Positions 1-5,263 of a stretch of DNA of 5,852 bases are shown here, piece by piece. How positions within the stretch are numbered: the stretch's first letter is position 1; each line of letters begins with the position of its first letter. The translations under genes and the position numbers were made by a program. The DNA is from Bacillota bacterium (GTDB lineage Bacteria; Bacillota_I; Bacilli_A; Acholeplasmatales; Acholeplasmataceae), in NCBI GenBank assembly GCA_023458995.1, contig JAEWVV010000220.1:1-5852 (forward strand), in the 5' to 3' direction. Below the pieces are notes generated by a model. The model ran no database searches. It had not been told where the DNA came from and saw nothing but the letters and a program-made list of their open reading frames with translations.

Positions 1-433
1 ACATACAACATCAGAAGCTTATCAATTACTTCCTTTTGCTAAAGAAGAAGATGTCTATCTAACCGATATGCCAAAACATATTGAAAAGACAGATGGCGAA
101 CTTATGCATGCATTTAATACGTTCATGGAAGTTCGAGAAGTCGTCTTAAAGAAATTAGAAGAAGCAAGAGAACAAAAAGTGATTGGTAAATCGTTAGCTG
201 CGCAAGTTGATCTTGTAGTAACAAAAGTACAAAATGATGCAATCAACAAATTAGATATGAAGATTCATCAAGTTTTAATTGTTTCTAAGGTCAATTTAAG
301 TGTAGGTAGCGAATTAAACGTTACAGTTTCACCTGCTACAGGTATCACATGTGATCGTTGTTGGAATGTTGTTGATCATGTCCATGAAAATGGTTTATGT
401 GATCGTTGTGATCATGTTTTAGGAGGAAAATAA
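1..433 (+). CDS. ileS: Isoleucyl-tRNA synthetase, C-terminal part (5' end outside window)
   Basis: This is the last ~143 residues of a class I isoleucyl-tRNA synthetase, which charges tRNA-Ile with isoleucine in the cytoplasm. The frame is open from base 2 to the TAA at 431-433 with no start needed inside the window. What is visible: an HTTSEAY...LPFAKEEDVYL stretch, then helices of the anticodon-binding domain with the family signature REVVLKKLEEAR...VIGKSLAA, and a C-terminal zinc knuckle CDRCW-x11-CDRC about 35 residues before the end. The CxxC pairs are those of bacterial-type IleS, where they bind Zn and help tRNA charging. The Met codon at 68 is internal and not a start, because homology continues upstream of it. 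The stop shares its last A with the surE ATG (TAATG), so surE is probably translationally coupled. Identification is firm; the catalytic HIGH/KMSKS core lies outside the window. Confidence 0.96.
   Translation, partial: HTTSEAYQLLPFAKEEDVYLTDMPKHIEKTDGELMHAFNTFMEVREVVLKKLEEAREQKVIGKSLAAQVDLVVTKVQNDAINKLDMKIHQVLIVSKVNLSVGSELNVTVSPATGITCDRCWNVVDHVHENGLCDRCDHVLGGK
421..426 (+). promoter_or_regulatory. Ribosome binding site of surE inside the ileS 3' end
   Basis: AGGAGG, a perfect core Shine-Dalgarno match, lies 6 nt before the surE ATG at 433 and is itself translated as the last Gly-Gly codons of ileS. It fixes the surE start and shows that surE can initiate independently although it overlaps the ileS stop by one base. 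Confidence 0.85.
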
Positions 434-1170
434 TGAACATATTAGTTGTCAATGATGACGGATATCAAGCTGAAGGTTTAGCGATTCTTGTTCGAGCGTT
501 AGCTCCATTTGGTAACGTATATGTTTCAGCACCTAAAGACCATCAAAGTGCTAAAAGCCATGCGATTACCATCCGTAGTCGTATTGAAACATTTTTAACT
601 GAACCTATTTTAGGTTCAACAGCTACACTTGTTGTTGATGGTAGCCCTGCGGATGCAACTCGCTTAGGCTTAAAAGTTTTTAATGTTGATTTTGATTTAG
701 TTGTATCCGGTATTAATTATGGTCAAAACATTGCGAAAGATATTTTATATTCGGGAACAGTTGCGGCTGCAATTGAAGCCAAAGTTTTAGGTGTGGATGC
801 GATTGCGATTTCTGCACATAACACAAAACTTCCCTACCTTTATGATGAAACCATCAAATTGATGGATGAAATTATTGAAGCCAAGCTTTATGCTGGTCCT
901 GGTGTTTTAAATATTAATTTTCCAAAAGATATCTACCCACGTCCAAAAGGGGTTAAAATCACATGCATGGGAAATAGATTACAGCATGCTGAGTTTGTAA
1001 GAAGTGAACGCACGGATGTATATCATATCAAGAGTTCAATCATTCATTACCAGGAACAAGAAGAATCAGATGTTCAAGCATTTGATGATGGTTATATCTC
1101 AATTACACCGCTACGGATCGACAGAACTGATAACGAGTGGCTTAAAGAAATCTTAAGCGAAAAAGCATAA
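433..1170 (+). CDS. surE: 5'/3'-nucleotidase SurE
   Basis: This 245-aa protein is full length for SurE (usually about 245-260 aa), a cytosolic divalent-metal-dependent phosphatase that removes phosphate from nucleoside 5'- and 3'-monophosphates. Family residues are all in register: the N-terminal NDDG with metal ligands D8 and D9, S39 in the APKDHQSAKSHAIT loop, the DGSPAD motif at 69-74, the SGINYGQN motif with metal ligand N95, and YSGTVAAAIEA around 105-115. The loop after S39 reads AKSHAIT, close to the RSATGHSIT-type loop of some SurE proteins, so I do not treat it as a defect. The C-terminal half (about 150-245) is the variable oligomerisation region. The start is set by AGGAGG 6 nt upstream. 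Its place upstream of deoC and deoD suggests it supplies nucleosides to that salvage route; this is inference. Confidence 0.96.
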   Translation: MNILVVNDDGYQAEGLAILVRALAPFGNVYVSAPKDHQSAKSHAITIRSRIETFLTEPILGSTATLVVDGSPADATRLGLKVFNVDFDLVVSGINYGQNIAKDILYSGTVAAAIEAKVLGVDAIAISAHNTKLPYLYDETIKLMDEIIEAKLYAGPGVLNINFPKDIYPRPKGVKITCMGNRLQHAEFVRSERTDVYHIKSSIIHYQEQEESDVQAFDDGYISITPLRIDRTDNEWLKEILSEKA

Positions 1171-1192
1171 CTATGATAAACTAGAAGTGATG

Positions 1193-1200
1193 AGGGGTGA
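1193..1200 (+). promoter_or_regulatory. Ribosome binding site deciding the start of the 284-aa gene
   Basis: AGGGGTGA pairs well with the 16S 3' end, mainly through GGTGA, and its spacing fits the ATG at 1205. In-frame GTG (1187) and ATG (1190) codons lie just before or inside this site and have no purine-rich site of their own, so the ATG at 1205 is preferred. Confidence 0.75.
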
Positions 1201-1204
1201 AGCT

Positions 1205-2059
1205 ATGGCATTATTTAATATCCATTTTTTCAAAGAGAAATCACGTAAAATTGATTTAGAACAGTTGATTGCCTTTTTTGAATCTATTGAAGGTATCCAT
1301 GTTGAAATGGATGAAAAATCAGTTCGTTTTAACTATACACATCCTAGACTGTCACATGATTCGCTTTTTATCATTACACCAAAATCTCAAGTTCCTGATA
1401 TTTATCGGTTATCACCGAAATTTCTTGATTTGAATTTCCATCTTGAGATGTCGATCTTAACACCAGATTATCTTGCTAAACATTTATTTGAAATCGTTAA
1501 AAAGATTTGTGATCGTTTTGATTTTCACATCTATAATGAGATGTTTGAGGATGTTTTACCGTTTAAGATGGACCTTGTTTTAAAAGTTTTCGATATGGTC
1601 AAAAATGCTTATATCACTAAAAATCCAATTTTACTTTCGGACTATCATGTACTACCTAAAGAAAAGTTATCCAGTATATTTAGATATTTAGATGATTTAG
1701 CTGAACTTCAAAAATATTATCAGGAACTCGAAACCTACGTACCAAAGTACCATTTCTTAGTTACTGAAAAGAATGATCTTGTTACAGGAATTGAATGGAA
1801 AGAACATACATTAACTGTATTTCCACCCTATCTTGATTATGTATTTTATCGTCTTCCAAATGAAATTCGAGTGATTAGTTATGAAGAACTCCTTCCACTA
1901 ATCGAAAAATTCATTATGGATGTACCTGGTTTTATTAAAGGAACGAAAGTCATTCCTAAGAAAACATCGGGTAAAGTATTTAAAATTATGAAAAAACAAA
2001 AATTCATCAAAGTCAGTCATACTTTCCAAAAGGAAACCGTGAAGAAGCTATTAGACTAG
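1205..2059 (+). CDS. Conserved-looking hypothetical protein, 284 aa, function unknown
   Basis: I do not recognise this protein. From the ATG at 1205 (chosen because AGGGGTGA lies directly upstream; a longer reading from GTG 1187 would add 6 residues) it has 284 aa. It has no signal peptide, no membrane segment and no clear catalytic or nucleotide-binding motif, so it is probably cytosolic. Residues 1-110 alternate predicted strands and helices (IHVEMDEKSVRFNYT, then a helix near 90-105). Residues 110-175 look mostly helical with many acidic and aromatic residues. Residues 180-240 look like strands (YHFLVTEK, TGIEWKEHTLTVFPPYLDYVFY) followed by a helix. The last 40 residues are very Lys-rich (KK at 252, 263 and 280), which could bind nucleic acid or an acidic surface; that is speculation. 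It sits 34 bp after surE and 12 bp before the membrane protein gene, so it is very likely in the same transcript. Codon use resembles the neighbours and nothing suggests recent transfer. Confidence 0.85.
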   Translation: MALFNIHFFKEKSRKIDLEQLIAFFESIEGIHVEMDEKSVRFNYTHPRLSHDSLFIITPKSQVPDIYRLSPKFLDLNFHLEMSILTPDYLAKHLFEIVKKICDRFDFHIYNEMFEDVLPFKMDLVLKVFDMVKNAYITKNPILLSDYHVLPKEKLSSIFRYLDDLAELQKYYQELETYVPKYHFLVTEKNDLVTGIEWKEHTLTVFPPYLDYVFYRLPNEIRVISYEELLPLIEKFIMDVPGFIKGTKVIPKKTSGKVFKIMKKQKFIKVSHTFQKETVKKLLD

Positions 2060-2065
2060 AAGGAG
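2060..2065 (+). promoter_or_regulatory. Ribosome binding site supporting a TTG start
   Basis: AAGGAG follows the TAG stop of the previous gene (2057-2059) at once and lies 6 nt before TTG at 2072. No in-frame ATG occurs until residue 91 of the protein, in the middle of its membrane domain, so this site makes TTG the only sensible start. Confidence 0.85.
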
Positions 2066-2071
2066 TATCAC

Positions 2072-2692
2072 TTGCTAAAAAAAATCATCGCTCAGTTATT
2101 AGGCTTTTTCGTTATTTCATTTGGCATTGTTGGGATTATCTATTCGAAATTAGGTGCAGCACCTATTGATGCATTTAACTATTTTCTATATACAATCACC
2201 CCACTATCTTTAGGCACAATTACGGTATTATCTGGTGTGCTTGTAGCGGCAATATGCTTCATTGTAGAACGTAAATGGTCAATTTTATTTTCAATCGTAT
2301 TCTTATTTACTGTTGGTATTTTTGTTGATTTGTGGAAATATATGTTTGATTTATTACCTCAAGTGTGGTTTGAAGATTTATGGGTAAGAATTCCACTGGC
2401 TTTAGTCAGTTTAGTTTTCATTACATTTGGAGTTGCGATTACCATTTCTACAGGATTAACGATGGCTCCTTATGAACAGATGATGCTTATCATTGATCGT
2501 AAGGTGCATAATTTAGGATTATCAAAAATGTTAATTGAAGGTACATTTTTATTGATGGCGATCTTCCTTGGTATTTATACAAAGCAGTTATGGGACCAAG
2601 TCTTTATCATGACGATTGTTATTACACTCGTTAATGGTCCGCTGAGTCATCAATTTGTTAAACTTATTAAAAAAATCAAAAAGGAGAAATGA
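2072..2692 (+). CDS. YczE/YitT-like integral membrane protein
   Basis: This 206-aa protein is an integral membrane protein of the YczE-like type; its transport or other role is not established. Hydrophobic segments are visible at about 5-25, 46-66, 69-88, 104-126, 153-170 and 174-192, giving five or six membrane passes, with a basic C-terminal tail (KLIKKIKKEK) that should be cytoplasmic by the positive-inside rule. Two loops resemble each other: SKLGAAPIDAFNYFL at 25-39 and STGLTMAPYEQMML at 126-139, each following a membrane helix. This suggests an internal two-fold repeat and matches the Gly/Pro-Asp loops of the YczE family. The start is TTG with AAGGAG 6 nt upstream. It ends at TGA (2690-2692), 3 bp before deoC, whose ribosome site lies within its last codons. 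The context next to nucleoside genes might hint at uptake of a nucleoside or related compound, but the sequence does not show this. Confidence 0.85.
   Translation: MLKKIIAQLLGFFVISFGIVGIIYSKLGAAPIDAFNYFLYTITPLSLGTITVLSGVLVAAICFIVERKWSILFSIVFLFTVGIFVDLWKYMFDLLPQVWFEDLWVRIPLALVSLVFITFGVAITISTGLTMAPYEQMMLIIDRKVHNLGLSKMLIEGTFLLMAIFLGIYTKQLWDQVFIMTIVITLVNGPLSHQFVKLIKKIKKEK
2681..2686 (+). promoter_or_regulatory. Ribosome binding site of deoC
   Basis: AAGGAG lies 9 nt before the deoC ATG at 2696 and is inside the last codons (Lys-Glu-Lys) of the upstream membrane protein gene, showing tight packing of the two genes. Confidence 0.75.
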
Positions 2693-2695
2693 TAC

Positions 2696-3370
2696 ATGAA
2701 ATTAAATAAAATGATTGATCACACCAAATTAGGTGCCAATGTATCGCTTACTCAGATTGACCAATTAATCGAAGAAGCGAAAACCTATGATTTTAAAAGT
2801 GTTTGTGTCAATCCTCATTGGGTTTCTTATGCAAAAAAAGAACTTAAAAAAACTGATGTTTTAGTATGTACAGTCATTGGTTTTCCCCATGGTACACACT
2901 TACCAAGCGTCAAAGCATTTGAAGCAGAACAAGCTGTTCAAGATGGTGCTGATGAACTCGATATGGTCATTAACGTGTATGCACTTAAATCTGGACATGA
3001 CAAACTGATCAAAGAAGAAATTGAAGGTGTTGTCAAAGCTGGAAAAGGTAGAACTGTTAAAGTCATTATCGAAGCATGCTATTTAACACCTGAAGAAATT
3101 GTAAGAGTATCAAAGATTGCGGTTGATGCTGGTGCACATTTTGTTAAAACTTCAACTGGATTTGGCACATATGGTGCACGCGTTGAAGATGTTAAGCTCA
3201 TGAAAGATACCGTTAAAGATTTAGCTGAAGTCAAAGCGAGCGGTGGCGTTCGTACGTATGAAGATGCGATGAAAATGATTGAAGCAGGGGCAACCCGTAT
3301 TGGGACATCAAATGGTGTCGATATTATAAACCAAAGGAGAAATCAAAGTGATTCCAACACCTCATATTGA
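2696..3370 (+). CDS. deoC: Deoxyribose-phosphate aldolase
   Basis: This 224-aa protein is a class I aldolase that splits 2-deoxy-D-ribose 5-phosphate into acetaldehyde and glyceraldehyde 3-phosphate, the last step of deoxynucleoside catabolism; the length is typical for the family. The TIM-barrel motifs are in order: IDHTKL at 7-12, SVCVNP at 35-40, CTVIGFPHG at 58-66, [10 protein letters not shown] at 84-93 (D89 matches the E. coli catalytic Asp102), HFVKTSTGF at 148-156 with Schiff-base Lys151 (E. coli Lys167), VKASGGVRT at 179-187 with Lys180 (E. coli Lys201), and phosphate-loop [10 protein letters not shown] at 198-207. The tail ends SDSNTSY, with the C-terminal Tyr that in E. coli DeoC takes part in catalysis. 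The end of this gene overlaps the deoD start by 23 bp in another frame. ATG with AAGGAG upstream is the clear start. Identification is firm. Confidence 0.97.
   Translation: MKLNKMIDHTKLGANVSLTQIDQLIEEAKTYDFKSVCVNPHWVSYAKKELKKTDVLVCTVIGFPHGTHLPSVKAFEAEQAVQDGADELDMVINVYALKSGHDKLIKEEIEGVVKAGKGRTVKVIIEACYLTPEEIVRVSKIAVDAGAHFVKTSTGFGTYGARVEDVKLMKDTVKDLAEVKASGGVRTYEDAMKMIEAGATRIGTSNGVDIINQRRNQSDSNTSY
3334..3340 (+). promoter_or_regulatory. Ribosome binding site of deoD, inside deoC
   Basis: AAGGAGA lies 7 nt before GTG at 3348, within the deoC codons for Gln-Arg-Arg near the C-terminus. It supports a GTG start inside the upstream gene; the next residues (IPTPHID) match the conserved N-terminus of hexameric purine nucleoside phosphorylases. 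Confidence 0.85.
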
Positions 3371-4058
3371 TTGTAAAGATCAAGATTTAATTGCAAAAAC
3401 AGTTTTAATGCCTGGAGATCCTCTTCGTGCAAAATATATTGCTGACACATTCTTAACAGGAGTTGTTCAAGTAAATACAGTAAGAAATATGTTTGGTTAT
3501 ACCGGTTATTTTGGTAAGAAGAAAGTAACTGTGATGGGTTCAGGTATGGGAATGCCATCCATAGGTATTTATTCATACGAACTTTTTAGTTTCTATGGTG
3601 TAGAAAAGATTATTCGTATCGGCTCATGCGGTGCTTATTCACCTGATTTAAAACTATATGACGTTATTTTAGTAAGTGATGCATACAGTGAATCAAGCTA
3701 TGCGAAAACCATGGGTGTTTCAAGCAGAAAGATTTTAGCTGGATCAAAAGCACTGAATAACCGTATTTTAAAAGCAAGTGAAAAAACAGGTATTCCTGTT
3801 CATGTATCACGTATTCACTCATCCGATGTTTTCTATCGTATGAAGTCTGATGAGTTCAAGGAAATTCACCAAAAATATGGTGCAGATGCTGTTGAAATGG
3901 AGTCATTTGCTTTATTTGCTAATGCTAAAGCATTAAATAAGAAAGCTGCTTGCCTACTCACCGTATCTGATTCATTAGTTACACATGAAGCGACCACTGC
4001 AAAGGAACGCCAAGAAGCATTTACAAAAATGATGGAACTTGCGCTTGCTAGTATCTAA
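3348..4058 (+). CDS. deoD: Purine nucleoside phosphorylase, DeoD type
   Basis: This 236-aa protein is a family I (hexameric, bacterial) purine nucleoside phosphorylase: purine (deoxy)nucleoside plus phosphate gives base plus (deoxy)ribose 1-phosphate. It lines up with E. coli DeoD (239 aa) along its length. H6 in TPHI is the residue lent by the neighbouring subunit. [12 protein letters not shown] at 21-32 carries phosphate-site G23 and R27, [13 protein letters not shown] carries R46, and IRIGSCGA at 89-96 carries R90. VEMES at 182-186 binds the ribose and base. TVSDS at 205-209 carries the catalytic D208 (E. coli Asp204), with R221 (E. coli Arg217) in TTAKERQ. The start is GTG, chosen because of AAGGAGA 7 nt upstream and the conserved IPTPHI start. 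It overlaps the deoC end by 23 bp and its TAA shares one base with the next ATG. DeoD and DeoC would act in one salvage route, with DeoB in between. Confidence 0.97.
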   Translation: MIPTPHIDCKDQDLIAKTVLMPGDPLRAKYIADTFLTGVVQVNTVRNMFGYTGYFGKKKVTVMGSGMGMPSIGIYSYELFSFYGVEKIIRIGSCGAYSPDLKLYDVILVSDAYSESSYAKTMGVSSRKILAGSKALNNRILKASEKTGIPVHVSRIHSSDVFYRMKSDEFKEIHQKYGADAVEMESFALFANAKALNKKAACLLTVSDSLVTHEATTAKERQEAFTKMMELALASI

Positions 4059-5263
4059 TGATTCATATTAATAACGATTTTAAAACGATTCAGATTGCAT
4101 TCTATTTAGCCGATGCTGACGATAAAAATTACGCGTCACATCGCTATCTGTTACCTCGCTTAATGAGTTCAACAACAGATAAGGTTACATCGCGCAAAGA
4201 GATGAATACGAAGATGGAAGATTTATATGGTGCTTATGTAAAAGCACGTACAGAACGGATGGGAAACCTGTCCGTTGTTTCTCTTATTCTAACCATTGTT
4301 GATCCAAATATCGTTAAAGATCCAACACTCTTTGATGAAGCTTTAAATCTTTTTAAAGATATGATTGATGATCATAGTTCATTCAATCTTGATACATTCA
4401 ACGATGAGAAAAGAATGCTTATCGAACAGTGGGAAACATTAAAAGATAAGAAAAGAGCATATGCAAGAGAGAAATTTGTTGAGCATTTCTTTAAAGGTGA
4501 CTCCTATGGTTATCCTTTAACAGGAACACTTAAAGATATCAAGAAGTTAACAGTTGATGATGTCTATGATTATTATCAAAACATGTTACCCAATCAAGCG
4601 AGATACGTGATTGTTAATGGAAGACTGAGTGAAGAAAACTTAAGTAAAGTTGAATCAAAATTAGGTAAGACACATAAGATGGGGCTACCATTTATTACAT
4701 CATTTCGTAAACCTCATGAAAAAAAGGTCATTCAAGAATTAACACAGATGCAACAAGCTATTGTTAAGATGGGTTACGTTTTTCCAATCTATCGTCATGA
4801 TAAACTTTATGATGCAGCCGTAATCGTTGAAACCATTCTTGGTGGTTATCCAGAATCAAGATTATTTAAAGTCATCCGTGAGGAACAAGGACTTTGTTAT
4901 GATATTGCATCATCATATGATTACTATAAAGGTGTCATGATGATTTCTTCGGGTATTGATTTATCCAAAGTCGATCATGCACTTAAATCGATTGAAGAAC
5001 TTGTAGCAAACATGATTGAAAAAGGATTTACTGAAGAAGAACTCACACAAGCTAAAGCTTATTATGTTCATCAAGTCAAGTCATCACTGGATAGTCAATC
5101 CACGTTAACAAAACGTGCTTTTGTAAGAGAAATGCTCGATTACACTGAAACAGTTGAAGAAAAACTTGACAAGATTGAGAAAATCACTTTAGAAGAAGCT
5201 AATTTAGCAGCTACTTATCTTGTTTTAGATACAGTGTATATACTTAAAGGAGAGATCAAATGA
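4058..5263 (+). CDS. ymfF: M16-family protein lacking the zinc motif, YmfF type (NCBI name YfmF)
   Basis: This 401-aa protein has the fold of an M16 (pitrilysin/insulinase-like) peptidase but no HxxEH zinc motif; the region where it should be (about 30-60, RYLLPRLMSSTTDKV..MEDLYGAYV) has no such His/Glu set. It keeps the second-half substrate motif: LGGYPESRLFKVIREEQGLCYDI at 261-283, with R274 and Y281 matching the R/Y pair found in non-catalytic M16 partners. TGTLKDIKKLTVDDVYDYY at 155-173 is the usual M16 linker region. It therefore probably forms a heterodimer with the zinc-bearing YmfH encoded next (overlap ATGA). In B. subtilis the ymfF-ymfH-ymfI genes are genetically linked to 5-aminopentanol modification of EF-P; the exact M16 substrate is not known to me. 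The start shares its A with the deoD stop (TAATG), and I see no good Shine-Dalgarno, which suggests translational coupling to deoD. It is slightly shorter at the N-terminus than the Bacillus protein. Confidence 0.88.
   Translation: MIHINNDFKTIQIAFYLADADDKNYASHRYLLPRLMSSTTDKVTSRKEMNTKMEDLYGAYVKARTERMGNLSVVSLILTIVDPNIVKDPTLFDEALNLFKDMIDDHSSFNLDTFNDEKRMLIEQWETLKDKKRAYAREKFVEHFFKGDSYGYPLTGTLKDIKKLTVDDVYDYYQNMLPNQARYVIVNGRLSEENLSKVESKLGKTHKMGLPFITSFRKPHEKKVIQELTQMQQAIVKMGYVFPIYRHDKLYDAAVIVETILGGYPESRLFKVIREEQGLCYDIASSYDYYKGVMMISSGIDLSKVDHALKSIEELVANMIEKGFTEEELTQAKAYYVHQVKSSLDSQSTLTKRAFVREMLDYTETVEEKLDKIEKITLEEANLAATYLVLDTVYILKGEIK
5247..5253 (+). promoter_or_regulatory. Ribosome binding site of ymfH inside ymfF
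   Basis: AAGGAGA lies 6 nt before the ymfH ATG at 5260, within the last ymfF codons (Lys-Gly-Glu). Together with the ATGA overlap it fixes the ymfH start and allows both coupled and independent initiation. Confidence 0.8.

Noticed and set aside
55..249. Open frame of 64 codons on the - strand opposite ileS
   Set aside because: It lies fully inside the confidently identified ileS coding region, has no ribosome site and no recognisable protein; it is a shadow frame.
547..570. Departure from the usual SurE loop after Ser39 (AKSHAIT)
   Set aside because: Ser39 itself and all metal ligands are present, and similar SATGHSIT-type loops exist in known SurE proteins, so it is not evidence of lost activity.
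1187..1204. Upstream GTG (1187) or ATG (1190) as the start of the 284-aa gene
   Set aside because: The AGGGGTGA ribosome site overlaps these codons and is spaced for ATG 1205, so the extra six residues are unlikely to be translated.
1171..1204. Possible terminator or promoter in the longest gap (34 bp) between surE and the 284-aa gene
   Set aside because: No inverted repeat with a T-run and no -35/-10 pair is visible in it.
3343..3576. Open frame of 77 codons on the - strand opposite the deoD start
   Set aside because: It is antisense to conserved deoD codons; the Leu/Gln-rich, low-complexity product looks like a mirrored reading and has no start signal.
5166..5194. TTGACA followed after 17 bp by TTAGAA, resembling a promoter before ymfH
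   Set aside because: The -10 match to TATAAT is poor and the bases encode conserved-looking ymfF residues (LDKIEKITLEE); ymfH already has a coupled start, so chance is more likely.
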